Shown here one piece after another: positions 26,566 through 37,622 of a DNA stretch of 64,000 nucleotides. Each line of letters opens with the position of its first letter. Position 1 is the first letter of the stretch. This DNA comes from Thiobaca trueperi (lineage in GTDB: Bacteria; Pseudomonadota; Gammaproteobacteria; Chromatiales; Chromatiaceae). A program made the translations under genes and the position numbers. The notes under the pieces are model-generated. The model made no database searches and was not told the origin of the DNA. It was given only the letters and a program-made list of their open reading frames with translations. The stretch covers positions 1 to 64,000 of the forward strand of contig NZ_SMAO01000008.1 of NCBI RefSeq assembly GCF_004342175.1, given 5' to 3'.

Positions 26566-26850
26566 TCACGAGCCTGTCTGCTCGGCTTGCCAGGCACGAT
26601 AGCGCTGCATCGCCGCCGCCAGCTTGGGGCGGGGTTGGTCGAGGTGGTCCAGGGCGTCGACGAAAGCCTCCCAGTCGCGCGGGGTCAGGGTGAGCGATTC
26701 CGCCTCACCCAGCACGGCCTTGGCGCGTTCCTGGGCGGCACTCAGCAGAAACGCACTCACCGACATCCCCGCGATGGCGGCCGCGCGGCCAATCAATGCC
26801 TTCGTTTCCGCCGATGTGCGCAGATCGATTCGTTCCAAGGCGGCATGCAT
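26566..26850 (-). CDS. DUF1778-family antitoxin (TacA-like)
   Basis: 94 residues from ATG 26850. Ribbon-helix-helix N-terminus (RIDLRTSAETKALIGRAAAI, then GMSVSAFLLSAAQERA) that binds the operator and a C-terminal helix (LTPRDWEAFVDALDHLDQPR) that neutralises the acetyltransferase. The pair is expected to repress itself. The frame upstream to 26889 adds residues poorly matching the family and was excluded. Confidence 0.88.
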   Translation of the reverse strand: MHAALERIDLRTSAETKALIGRAAAIAGMSVSAFLLSAAQERAKAVLGEAESLTLTPRDWEAFVDALDHLDQPRPKLAAAMQRYRAWQAEQTGS

Positions 26851-26971
26851 GTCAGACTCCTCACCAAGACGGGAAATGTACGGAGTCATGATAGGCGGGC
26901 TTCAGCGTGCGCGCAAGGCGCGCCTCTGAGCCACCGTGGCGCAACCTCTGCAATCCAGACGGGAGCCAACC

Positions 26972-27005
26972 GCAAAACGGTGCCGCACGCAAGGGACCGT
27001 TTTGC
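26972..27005. other. Inverted repeat in non-coding gap
   Basis: GCAAAACGGT (26972-26981) pairs with ACCGTTTTGC (26996-27005), loop 14 bases. It is the only structure seen in the 26851-27141 gap, upstream of the DUF1778 gene. It could be an operator or a transcription stop for the genes on the right. Confidence 0.4.
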
Positions 27006-27141
27006 CCTGACGAACCCCGTGCACTGGGATAGGCTTGCCTTGTCTGCTGCCACCAGCGAGCAACCCATGGCCAATGCAATCCGATGCGCTGCGATACGCT
27101 GTTCAGTGATGCGTCAACCTCGATACCGGGGCGTTCGAGGA

Positions 27142-27594
27142 TCAGCGCAGACACCGATGCATCAGGACGGCATTGACCGGACAGATGGACGCGAACTGGC
27201 GGCTGCGCCGAATGGCGGGCGGCGCCTGGTTCCGCTCGATACGGGAGAAGCCGAAGTGGCGGGCGAGCGGTTCGATACTGGTGGTCAGGACATAGACGTC
27301 GGCGATGCCCGTGACGGCCAGTCGCTGAAGCGCCCAGTCGGTCATGACCCGACTCCAGCCCTGACCACGCCGCTCCGGCGCTACTACCAGTGAGCGCAGA
27401 AGCGCGATCTGGCCGGTCGCTTCCCAGCCAATGCAACCGATCATCCCGCCGTGTTCCTCGCGAAAGCGGAAAAAGCGCCGCTCCCGGTCGGCTGGTGTCT
27501 CGACCAGATCTGCAGTGGGCAAACCGGCCTCACGCAGGATCGCTGCCAGTGCCGGATCATGTGCCTCAACCTCGTCGATGAGCGGTTCGGTCAT
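27142..27594 (-). CDS. ArsN2-like GNAT acetyltransferase
   Basis: 150 residues from ATG 27594, preferred over ATG 27633 because AGAGGA lies nine bases upstream. GNAT fold: LREAGLPTADL near the N-terminus, ALLRSLVVAPERRGQGWSR (acetyl-CoA loop, here RGQGWS) and the tail SRQFASICPVNAVLMHRCL, which closely follows the S-x-QFxxxCPxSAxxM end of ArsN2 proteins linked to arsenic resistance. No ars genes are nearby, so the substrate may differ. It lies 39 bp after ald on the same strand and could be the last gene of that unit. Confidence 0.72.
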   Translation of the reverse strand: MTEPLIDEVEAHDPALAAILREAGLPTADLVETPADRERRFFRFREEHGGMIGCIGWEATGQIALLRSLVVAPERRGQGWSRVMTDWALQRLAVTGIADVYVLTTSIEPLARHFGFSRIERNQAPPAIRRSRQFASICPVNAVLMHRCLR

Positions 27595-27633
27595 CTCATC
27601 TATTCCTCTGACGGTGTGCGGTTCTGTCGTCAT

Positions 27634-28755
27634 TCAACTTCGGACCAGCGTATCCACCGGAGCAATAAAATCTAGTTGCTGGGCCTCCGCCACGGCCTGC
27701 TGGCAGAGCTGTCCTGCTGCGACGTTCAAACCATCGAGCAGATGCGGATCATCGCGCAGCGCCTGTCGCGGACCTTTGTCCGCCAGCGCCAGGACGAAGG
27801 GTAGGGTGGCGTTGTTCAGCGCCAGCGTAGCGGTACGGGCCACGGCGCCCGGCATGTTGGCGACGCAATAGTGCACGACGCCCTCGGTCACGAAGGTCGG
27901 ATCCTGATGTGTGGTTGGACGCGAGGTCTCGAAACAGCCACCCTGATCGATGGCGACATCCACCAGCACCGCGCCCGGCTGCATCCGGGCGACCAGCTCG
28001 CGGCTGACCAGTTTGGGCGCGGTGGCGCCGGGGATGAGCACCGCGCCGATCACCAGATCCGCCTCCAGCACCGCCGTCTCCAGATGCTGGGTCGTGGACA
28101 GGCGCGTCCTGATCCGGTTACCGAACCGCTCATCGAGCCGGCGCAGGGCGTCGATGTCTCGATCCAGCGCCGTCACCTCGGCCCCCAGACCGACGGCCAT
28201 CGCGATGGCGTTGCGTCCCACGACGCCTGCACCGATTACGGCGACGCGGGCCGCTTCGACACCCGGCACACCACCGAGCAGTACCCCGCGTCCGCCCTGC
28301 GCCTGTTCGAGACAATGGGCACCGGCCTGGATCGCCAGTCGTCCCGCCACCTCCGACATGGGCGCGAGCAATGGCAGGTGTCCGGCCCCATCGGTAACGG
28401 TTTCATAGGCGATGCAGAGGGCACCGCTCGCGAGTAGATCGCGGGTCTGCGCGGGATCGGGGGCCAGATGCAGGAAGGTGAAGAGCGTGTGATGCGGCTT
28501 GAGCCAGGCGCGCTCCGTCGCCTGCGGCTCCTTGACCTTGACGATCAGCTCGGCCTGATCGAAGACCTCGACCGCTGAGGGCAGGATCACAGCCCCGGCG
28601 GCGCGATAGTCTGCATCCGCGAAGCCGATCGCCGCGCCGGCCTGGGTCTCGACGACGACCCGATGGCCTCTGGCGGTCAGCTCACTGACCGAGGCCGGCG
28701 TCAGGCCGACGCGATATTCGTGATTCTTGATCTCTTTGGGTACGCCAATTTTCAT
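27634..28755 (-). CDS. ald: Alanine dehydrogenase
   Basis: 373 residues, usual length. NAD-dependent oxidative deamination of L-alanine to pyruvate and ammonia, or the reverse. Signatures: MKIGVPKEIKNHEYRVGLTP, the substrate lysine and histidine region KVKEPQ and LFTFLHLA, the NAD-binding VIGAGVVGRNAIAMAVGLGA, and DVAIDQGGCFETSRPTTHQD. It is 43 bp after metI in the same direction, so it may be transcribed with the methionine importer, an arrangement without an obvious metabolic reason. Confidence 0.96.
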   Translation of the reverse strand: MKIGVPKEIKNHEYRVGLTPASVSELTARGHRVVVETQAGAAIGFADADYRAAGAVILPSAVEVFDQAELIVKVKEPQATERAWLKPHHTLFTFLHLAPDPAQTRDLLASGALCIAYETVTDGAGHLPLLAPMSEVAGRLAIQAGAHCLEQAQGGRGVLLGGVPGVEAARVAVIGAGVVGRNAIAMAVGLGAEVTALDRDIDALRRLDERFGNRIRTRLSTTQHLETAVLEADLVIGAVLIPGATAPKLVSRELVARMQPGAVLVDVAIDQGGCFETSRPTTHQDPTFVTEGVVHYCVANMPGAVARTATLALNNATLPFVLALADKGPRQALRDDPHLLDGLNVAAGQLCQQAVAEAQQLDFIAPVDTLVRS

Positions 28756-28798
28756 CGTGTCATCCTCTCAATTTTGGATGATGCAGGACGGTGTTCAG

Positions 28799-29467
28799 TC
28801 AGACACCTTTCTTGTCGGCATGTTTGGCCAGCCGGTCGCCCAGGGTCTGGACCAACTGCACCAGGATCACCAGTGCGATGACGGTGACGATCAGCACATC
28901 GGTCTGGTAACGGTAATAGCCGAAACGGATCGCCAGGTCGCCCACCCCGCCGCCGCCGACGATGCCGGCCATGGCCGAATAGCCGATCAGGCTGATGAGC
29001 GTGACCGTCAGCGCCCGCAGGAAACCGGCGAGAGCCTCGGGAAACAGCACGGTGGCCACGATGCGCAGGGGGCTGGCGCCGAAGGCCTGTGCCGCCTCGA
29101 TGATCCCGGGATCGACCTCGCAGAGGGCGGCTTCCACCAGACGGGCGTAAAAGGCAATGGCTGCCACCGACAGCGGCACGGTCGCAGCGGCGGGTCCGAT
29201 GGTGGTGCCGAGTACGAATTGGGTAAACGGCAGCAGCAGGACCAGCAGAATGACGAAGGGGATGGAGCGGATGATGTTCACCGTCACACTGCCGGTGGCG
29301 TAGGCGGCTTTGTTGTCCCAGAACAGCCGACGCTCGGCGATAAAGAGCAGGAATCCCAGGGGCAGCCCGCCGACGATGGCAAAAAAGCCGGAGATTCCGA
29401 CCATCAGGAAGGTTTCGCCGAAGGCGTGGACCAGGTCAGCGGTCAGAGAAGCCCATTCGCTAGGCAT
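28799..29467 (-). CDS. metI: D-/L-methionine ABC transporter permease
   Basis: 222 residues with five to six membrane helices and the EAA loop around EAAQAFGASPLRIVATVLFPEA (about 128-149) that docks onto MetN. The N-terminal ETFLMVGISGFFAIVGGLPL and GYSAMAGIVGGGGVGDLAIRFGYY are typical MetI segments. It overlaps metN by eight bases, ensuring coupled translation. Confidence 0.95.
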   Translation of the reverse strand: MPSEWASLTADLVHAFGETFLMVGISGFFAIVGGLPLGFLLFIAERRLFWDNKAAYATGSVTVNIIRSIPFVILLVLLLPFTQFVLGTTIGPAAATVPLSVAAIAFYARLVEAALCEVDPGIIEAAQAFGASPLRIVATVLFPEALAGFLRALTVTLISLIGYSAMAGIVGGGGVGDLAIRFGYYRYQTDVLIVTVIALVILVQLVQTLGDRLAKHADKKGV

Positions 29468-30509
29468 GCAGCACCTCCACGCGGGCCGAACCCTGCCGGA
29501 TGAAATCGACGGCGGCGGCGATGCGCCCTGTCAAGGGTTCGGTGATATGGGCGGCATGAGTCGAGCATTCCTGTAATTCGCCGAGCAGGGCCACCAGCAG
29601 CCCGATGGCCCGATTGTTGATGTATTCGATCTTGCCGTGCAGGATATTGACGGAGATGCCGAAGCGCAGCGCGGCCTCCGACAGCAGCGGATGTTCGGCG
29701 CGCTCGCCAAGAAACAGAATCTTGAGCAGCGTGCCCTGAAGATTCGCCGTCAAGCGTTCCGGCAGATCCAGGTTGAAGGTCCGATCAACGAGCTGGCGCG
29801 TGAACGGGTGTTCCGGTCGGGCAAAGATGTCATAGACATCGCCCTGCTCGACGATACGACCCTGATCCATCACCGCCACCCGGTCGCAGATCGTCTTGAT
29901 GACGCTCATCTCGTGGGAGATCAGGACGATGGTGATGCCCAGCCGCCGGTTGATCTCCTTCAACAGTTCGAGGATCGCGCCGGATGTCTCCAGATCCAGC
30001 GCCGAGGTTGGCTCATCGCACAGCAGGACTGCCGGATGATTGGCAATGGCGCGGGCAATGCCCACGCGCTGCTTCTGCCCGCCGGAAAGCTGTGAAGGGT
30101 AGACCTGCACCTTGTCGCTCAGGCCGACGAGATCCAGGATCTCCGGCACATGCGCGGCGATCTCCGCAGCCTGCTTGCCGGCCACCCGTAACGCAAAGGC
30201 GACATTGTCGAAGACCGTGCGGGTGTGCATCAGATTGAAATGCTGAAAGATCAGGCCTGTCTTCTGCCGCTCGCGACGCAGCGCGGCCCCTTTCAGGTCG
30301 GTGATGTCCCTGCCGTCCAGCCGCACCCGGCCTGCGCTCGGTCGTTCAAGCAGATTGATGGTGCGCAACAGGCTGCTTTTACCCGCACCGCTGGCCCCGA
30401 CGATACCAAATACCTCGCCTGTCCCAATGTGCAGCGACGCCTGATCGACGGCGCGTATGACCTGATCCTTGGTGCGAAATTCGATGGAGATATTCTGTAG
30501 TTCAATCAC
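29460..30509 (-). CDS. metN: Methionine ABC transporter ATP-binding protein
   Basis: 349 residues. Walker A GASGAGKSSLLR, Q-loop LIFQHFNLM, signature LSGGQKQRVGIARA, Walker B AVLLCDEPTSALD and switch histidine ISHEMSVIKT. The C-terminal 90 residues (ILFLGERAEHPLLSEAALRF onward) match the NIL regulatory domain that binds methionine and shuts the transporter when the cell is replete. Works with MetI and MetQ. Confidence 0.95.
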   Translation of the reverse strand: MIELQNISIEFRTKDQVIRAVDQASLHIGTGEVFGIVGASGAGKSSLLRTINLLERPSAGRVRLDGRDITDLKGAALRRERQKTGLIFQHFNLMHTRTVFDNVAFALRVAGKQAAEIAAHVPEILDLVGLSDKVQVYPSQLSGGQKQRVGIARAIANHPAVLLCDEPTSALDLETSGAILELLKEINRRLGITIVLISHEMSVIKTICDRVAVMDQGRIVEQGDVYDIFARPEHPFTRQLVDRTFNLDLPERLTANLQGTLLKILFLGERAEHPLLSEAALRFGISVNILHGKIEYINNRAIGLLVALLGELQECSTHAAHITEPLTGRIAAAVDFIRQGSARVEVLHA

Positions 30510-30657
30510 CTGGCCTGTCCTCGGTGTGGCGGGTGGCGATCCACCGCGCCACGGTCAGTCATCCGCCATCAAGCGTTTTGATATCGGGTCGTTCGCCGAT
30601 CAAACCTGATGTGGCTGGTTATTGGATTGCGATCCCTGGGGAAACGCCAGCAATGAG

Positions 30658-30689
30658 AAGGTCCGGATGTCATCCGACAACCGGACCTT
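30658..30689 (-). terminator. Hairpin between metQ and metN
   Basis: AAGGTCCGG (30658-30666) and CCGGACCTT (30681-30689) pair with a 14-base loop 18 bp downstream of the metQ stop. There is no long T tract on the minus strand, so partial termination or mRNA stabilisation that favours MetQ over MetNI is more likely than full stop. The rest of 30510-30706 shows nothing else. Confidence 0.5.
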
Positions 30690-30706
30690 GAACACCGGGC
30701 GTTCAG

Positions 30707-31567
30707 TTACTGGGCGCTCTTGGATGCCAGACGGTCCGTGATCCAGTCGGGGCGCTGGAAGGACTTGAAGACGCGATTCGGATCGTCAATGACGGCGATG
30801 AACTCATCGGATTCGATGACCGCAGCGATATCCTTGACGAATGGCTTATCTTTGTCCGGGGTCCGCACCGCGAGAACGATTTTGACGTTCTCATCCAGCA
30901 CTTCCAGCTCCAGTGCACTGGCGAGATCCAGTCCGGCCGCAATGGCGTAGTTGCCATTGACGACCGAGGCCGTCGCGGTGTCCAGGGTGCGTGGCAGTTG
31001 AGCGGCTTCGAGCGGTTTGAAGACCAGTCCGCGCGGATTCTGATCGATATCCTTTTCCGAGGCCGTCGTGGGATCGATGTTCTGATTGAAGGTCAGCAGT
31101 CCAAGCTTGGCCAGAAAGCGTAGCGCTCGGGCCAGGTTGGTCGGATCGTTGGCCAGCGTGATGACGTCGCCTTTTTTCAACTCGCCGAGCGATTTGATCT
31201 TATTGGAATACAAACCAAGCCCGGCGGTCGGCACCGCGATGATTTCCGAGAGATCCAGACCTTTATCGGCGGAGAACTTTTTCAGATAGAGAACATGCTG
31301 AAAGAGATTGGCATCGATGCTGCCATTGGCGAGCGCCAGGTTCGGCTGTACATAGTCGCTGAATTCTTTCAAGACGACCTTGTAGCCTTTCTTTTCCAGC
31401 CCCGGTTGAATGGCCTGCTTGATCAGATCGCCATAAGGGCCTGGGGCCACACCGAAAACGATGGTTTGATCTGCCGCGTAAGCGGTTGAAAGGATGCCGG
31501 TCATAAAAACGAGAACCAAGGCCGGCACATGATTTGCGAGACGGTTAAGCAATGAACTGAGACGCAT
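30707..31567 (-). CDS. metQ: Methionine-binding lipoprotein-like protein MetQ
   Basis: 286 residues from ATG 31567. Hydrophobic signal (LVFMTGILSTAYAADQT) without a lipobox cysteine, so it is predicted soluble in the periplasm and not lipid-anchored. NlpA/MetQ family: VFGVAPGPYGDLIKQAIQPG, FSDYVQPNLALANGSIDANL, FQHVLYLKKF, NDPTNLARALRFLAKLGLL and NGNYAIAAGLDLASAL. The order metQ-metN-metI with the binding protein first differs from the common metNIQ order. No SAM riboswitch or MetJ box was recognised upstream. Confidence 0.93.
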   Translation of the reverse strand: MRLSSLLNRLANHVPALVLVFMTGILSTAYAADQTIVFGVAPGPYGDLIKQAIQPGLEKKGYKVVLKEFSDYVQPNLALANGSIDANLFQHVLYLKKFSADKGLDLSEIIAVPTAGLGLYSNKIKSLGELKKGDVITLANDPTNLARALRFLAKLGLLTFNQNIDPTTASEKDIDQNPRGLVFKPLEAAQLPRTLDTATASVVNGNYAIAAGLDLASALELEVLDENVKIVLAVRTPDKDKPFVKDIAAVIESDEFIAVIDDPNRVFKSFQRPDWITDRLASKSAQ

Positions 31568-31713
31568 GATTTGACTCGCTCCTGAAATAGGAAGATTAAC
31601 CCGGAGATGATGGTAACAAGTCATTCTTTTCGTTAGAAAACGATTTAATCTGCGATTGATAGCAGGTTTTTGATAATTGCATTTGGGGGGCGGATTCCTG
31701 TCTCTGAAATCGC

Positions 31714-32928
31714 CTAAACGGTTAGCGTGCGGGCGAGCGCTTGTCTGAGGTCGCGCTTGAGATCATCGACATCCTCAATCCCCACCGAGAGACGCACCAG
31801 CGCGTCGCCGATCCCCGCGCGGGCGCGCTGTTCCGCCGGGATGGTCGCGTGAGTCATGATCGCCGGATGCTCGATCAGGCTCTCGACCCCGCCCAGGCTC
31901 TCGGCCAGGGCGAAGACCTCGCAGGCCTCCAGAAAGCGTCGGGCGCCGTCGAGATCGGTATCGAGTTCGAGCGCGATCATGCCGCCGAAGCTGTGCATCT
32001 GGCGGCGCGCCAGCGCGTGCTGCGGATGTGAGGGCAGACCGGGATAGCGAACCCGACGGATGCCGGGCTGCGTCTCCAGCCAGCGCGCCAGTTCCAGCGC
32101 ATTCTCGCCATGACGCTGCATGCGCACCTGGAGCGTTTTCAGTCCACGCAGGGCGAGAAAGCAGTCGAATGGACTCGGGATGGCGCCCACCGCGTTCTGC
32201 AGAAAACCGAGCCGTTCGCGCCATTCGGCCTGGCGGGGTTCGCCGCTGACGATGGCGACCCCGCCGATCACATCCGAGTGTCCATTGAGATATTTGGTGG
32301 TCGAATGCACCACGATGTCGAAGCCCAGTTCCAGCGGGCGCTGGATATAGGGACTGGCGAAGGTATTGTCGGCGACGGCGATGAGGTCGTGACGGCGGCA
32401 GATGATTGCCAGCGCATCCAGGTCGACCAGCTTGAGCAGTGGATTGGTCGGTGTTTCCACCAGCAGCATCCGGGTCTCGGGACGGATCGCCGCGATGAGC
32501 GCCGCCGGATCGGATAGATCCACGAAGCTGAAACTCAGACCGGCGCTGCGTCGCCGCACCCGTTCGAGCAGCCGGTAGGTGCCGCCATAGAGATCGTCGC
32601 CAGCGATGATGTGCGCGCCGGAATCCAGGAGTTCGAGCACCGTGGCGATGGCAGCCAGCCCCGAGGCAAAGGCGAACGCCTGCGCGCCGCTCTCCAGGTC
32701 GGCGATGCAGCGCTCGAAGGCAAAGCGCGTGGGGTTGTGCGAGCGACCGTAATCCAGACCCTGGTGTACCCCCGGACTGGACTGGGCATAGGTCGAATTG
32801 GCATAGATCGGCGGCATGAGCGCGCCGGTCGTTGGATCGGGGGTCTGACCCGCATGAATGGCGCGGGTGCCGAAACCGGGTCGCGCGGGCGTGCCCGGTT
32901 CCGCTTCAAGGTCAAAGGCTCTGCTCAC
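31714..32928 (-). CDS. Cystathionine gamma-lyase/synthase-type PLP enzyme
   Basis: 404 residues of the Cys/Met metabolism PLP family. The PLP-binding lysine lies in HSTTKYLNGHSDVIGG (about 215-230), with YGRSHNPTR and FASGLAAIATVLEL forming the cofactor pocket and SLGGVESLIEHPAIMTHA near the C-terminus. The gene overlaps the stop of cbs (ATGA, 32925-32928), so a cbs-cgl reverse transsulfuration pair is inferred: serine plus homocysteine to cystathionine, then to cysteine, ammonia and 2-oxobutyrate. Sequence alone does not exclude gamma-synthase activity. Confidence 0.88.
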   Translation of the reverse strand: MSRAFDLEAEPGTPARPGFGTRAIHAGQTPDPTTGALMPPIYANSTYAQSSPGVHQGLDYGRSHNPTRFAFERCIADLESGAQAFAFASGLAAIATVLELLDSGAHIIAGDDLYGGTYRLLERVRRRSAGLSFSFVDLSDPAALIAAIRPETRMLLVETPTNPLLKLVDLDALAIICRRHDLIAVADNTFASPYIQRPLELGFDIVVHSTTKYLNGHSDVIGGVAIVSGEPRQAEWRERLGFLQNAVGAIPSPFDCFLALRGLKTLQVRMQRHGENALELARWLETQPGIRRVRYPGLPSHPQHALARRQMHSFGGMIALELDTDLDGARRFLEACEVFALAESLGGVESLIEHPAIMTHATIPAEQRARAGIGDALVRLSVGIEDVDDLKRDLRQALARTLTV

Positions 32929-34313
32929 GACAGACTCCGGCGCAGATGGTTGAGCAGATCGACACGGGTGATGAGTCCGTGGAAGCCGGTCGCGTCGGCG
33001 ACGATGGCGACCAGATCCTGATCCAGCACGCGCTGAAGCGCCTCCAGCCCCGCATCCGGGGCCAGGGTCTCCAGCGCCTGGGTCATGGCGCTGGCGGCGG
33101 TGGCGTCGAAATGGGACGGATCGGCCTGCACCCGCAGCAGCAGATCGGACTCATCGATCAGGCCGACGATGCGGCCATCATCGATCACCGGCAGCTGCGA
33201 GACATCGGCATAGCGCATGCGCTGGAAGACGGTCTTGAGGGTATCGGTCGGGGCGACCTTGATCACCGAGCCTTCCTCATAGCGGCGGGCGACGATGTCG
33301 CGCAGATCGCCGAAGTGGGGCCGCGCCAGCAGTCCCTGATCGATCATCCAGTTGTCGTTGTAGACCTTGGACAGATAGCGGGTGCCGGTGTCGCAGACGA
33401 AGGAGACGACCCGCTTGGGCGCGGTCTGTTCGCGGCAGTAACGCAGCGCGGCGGCGACCAGGGTGCCGGTCGAGGAGCCGCCGAGCAGACCCTCCGCCCG
33501 CAGCAGCTCGCGCGCCGTGGCGAAGCTCTCGGTATCCGGGATCGAATAGGCATGACGCACCGCCGAGAGATCGGCGATGCCGGGGACGAAATCCTCGCCG
33601 ATGCCCTCGACCGCCCAGGATCCGGCCTCGCCGAAGGCGCCGGTGTGCACATAGTCGCAGAGGATCGAGCCCGCCGGATCGGCCAGGACGAATTCGACCG
33701 CCGGATCCGCCTCGCGGAAGAATTGCGTCAGACCGGTCAGGGTGCCGGCGGAGCCGACCCCGCAGACGATGGCATCGAGCGCATGACCGGTCTGCGCCCA
33801 GATCTCGGGGCCGGTCGATTGACGATGGGCCGCCGGATTATTCGGGTTGTTGAACTGGTCGGCAAAAAAGGCACCGGGGGTTTCGCGGGTGAGACGGGCG
33901 GCATAGTCCTGGTAATAGTCGGGATGACCCTTGCCGACATCCGAGCGGGTGATGTGCACCTCGGCACCCAGCGCCTTCAGATGCAGGATCTTCTCGGTCG
34001 ACATCTTGTCGGGCACCACCAGGAGGATCCGATAGCCCTTGGCGCGGGCGACCAGCGCCAGACCCAGCCCGGTATTGCCGGCAGTGGCCTCGATGATGGT
34101 GCCGCCGGGCTGGAGCCGACCGCTGCGTTCGGCGGCCTCGATCATCCAGAGCGCCACCCGATCCTTGATCGACCCGCCGGGATTCTGGGACTCCAGCTTG
34201 AGAAAAAGCTGGCAGGGGCCGGTATCCAGGCGCGTGATCTCGATCAATGGGGTATTGCCGATCAGATCGAGGACGGCGGGGCGGCTGGTGTGTGCGTTGA
34301 TGCTGTCTGACAT
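32925..34313 (-). CDS. Cystathionine beta-synthase with CBS domains
   Basis: 462 residues. PLP fold-type II core (1-330) with the lysine in NPGGSIKDRVALWMI (about residue 46), TAGNTGLGLALVARAKGY, and SSTGTLVAAALRY. Two C-terminal CBS domains (about 340-460: VAPTDTLKTVFQRMRYADVS, PVIDDGRIVGLIDESDLLL) suggest control by S-adenosylmethionine or nucleotides. It lacks the N-terminal haem region of animal CBS, as expected. Condenses serine (or O-acetylserine) with homocysteine. First gene of a two-gene unit with the lyase downstream. Confidence 0.92.
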   Translation of the reverse strand: MSDSINAHTSRPAVLDLIGNTPLIEITRLDTGPCQLFLKLESQNPGGSIKDRVALWMIEAAERSGRLQPGGTIIEATAGNTGLGLALVARAKGYRILLVVPDKMSTEKILHLKALGAEVHITRSDVGKGHPDYYQDYAARLTRETPGAFFADQFNNPNNPAAHRQSTGPEIWAQTGHALDAIVCGVGSAGTLTGLTQFFREADPAVEFVLADPAGSILCDYVHTGAFGEAGSWAVEGIGEDFVPGIADLSAVRHAYSIPDTESFATARELLRAEGLLGGSSTGTLVAAALRYCREQTAPKRVVSFVCDTGTRYLSKVYNDNWMIDQGLLARPHFGDLRDIVARRYEEGSVIKVAPTDTLKTVFQRMRYADVSQLPVIDDGRIVGLIDESDLLLRVQADPSHFDATAASAMTQALETLAPDAGLEALQRVLDQDLVAIVADATGFHGLITRVDLLNHLRRSLS

Positions 34314-34400
34314 GGTGTTCTCCGCCCTATCGCACGCGGATCGAAGGGGCGCTGCAAGGTGGTTGTCTGCTGTGCACTGTAGCGATCTGGATCGCGAGGC

Positions 34401-34430
34401 CGAACGAAGAAAATCGCAGATGGTTTGCAG
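34401..34430 (-). promoter_or_regulatory. Conserved 30-bp element upstream of cbs
   Basis: By eye 23 of 30 positions match 43694-43723 upstream of cysK. Shared core on the plus strand: CGAACGAAGAA, CAGAT, TGCAG. It sits 88 bp before the cbs start, against 103 bp for cysK. Could be a promoter or a sulfur-responsive regulator site. The rest of 34314-34464 has no gene. Confidence 0.5.
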
Positions 34431-34464
34431 TGAAAGTGAAATGGCGGCGTTTGTCGTGTCTTGG

Positions 34465-36962
<2,498 letters not shown>

Positions 36963-37622
36963 TCAAAGGGTCTGAGTGGCGTGGATGGTAGACGGTCGTG
37001 GTGTTCGCAAAGCGGGACCGGCACGGCGTGCGGGGATCGGCATCACGGGTCGCCGCTGGAAGCGTCCGGATTGCAGGGCGCGCAGCAGCACCAGTCCCTG
37101 CGGCCAGGGACCAAAGCCCGAGTCGATATTGATGTGGCCGGCATCGCCGATGTCGATCACCGCGCTGCCCCAGAGCCCGGCCCAGTGCTCGATCGTCTCC
37201 AGACGCATCCAGGGATCGTTGCGGCTCGCCACCACCAGGCTCGGGAAGGGCAGTGGCGTGGACGGGAGATCCACCGCCAGCGAGCGCTGACCGTTACGTC
37301 GCGTCCCGGTGCGCACCCCGTTGGGCGAGAAACGCTCCGGATCCGCCGGGGCCACCAGCAGCGCGCCAGCGATGCGTTCGCCCAATCCCCGGCTGGCCGT
37401 CACGGCGGTGAGACAGCCGAAGCTGTGTGCGACCAGCCACACCGGGCCGGGCGCTTCCAGGATCGAGCGCCGCGCGGCCTCGGCCCACTGGCTGAGGACG
37501 GGCGATGCCCAATCGATGCCCGTGACGCGCCGCGCGCCGGGCAACCGATCCTGCATCCAGGTCTGCCAGTGCGTCGGGCCGCTGCCGTGATAGCCGGGGA
37601 GGATGAGGACGGTCCGGCTCAT
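36963..37622 (-). CDS. RBBP9/YdeN-type alpha/beta hydrolase
   Basis: 219 residues. PGYHGSGPTHWQTW at the N-terminus, nucleophile serine in WLVAHSFGCLTAV (about residue 69), aspartate in ASRNDPWM and histidine in GDAGHINIDSGFGPWPQG complete a serine-hydrolase triad. The family has no agreed substrate in bacteria. The start overlaps the stop of the EAL-like gene (ATGA), and metY follows after 15 bp, so it belongs to the methionine unit, but its role there is unknown. The last 30 residues are low-complexity. Confidence 0.85.
   Translation of the reverse strand: MSRTVLILPGYHGSGPTHWQTWMQDRLPGARRVTGIDWASPVLSQWAEAARRSILEAPGPVWLVAHSFGCLTAVTASRGLGERIAGALLVAPADPERFSPNGVRTGTRRNGQRSLAVDLPSTPLPFPSLVVASRNDPWMRLETIEHWAGLWGSAVIDIGDAGHINIDSGFGPWPQGLVLLRALQSGRFQRRPVMPIPARRAGPALRTPRPSTIHATQTL

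Noticed and set aside
31568-31713. SAM riboswitch or MetJ boxes upstream of metQ
   Set aside because: No AGACGTCT-like repeats and no recognisable SAM-aptamer core; only an AT-rich promoter-like stretch.
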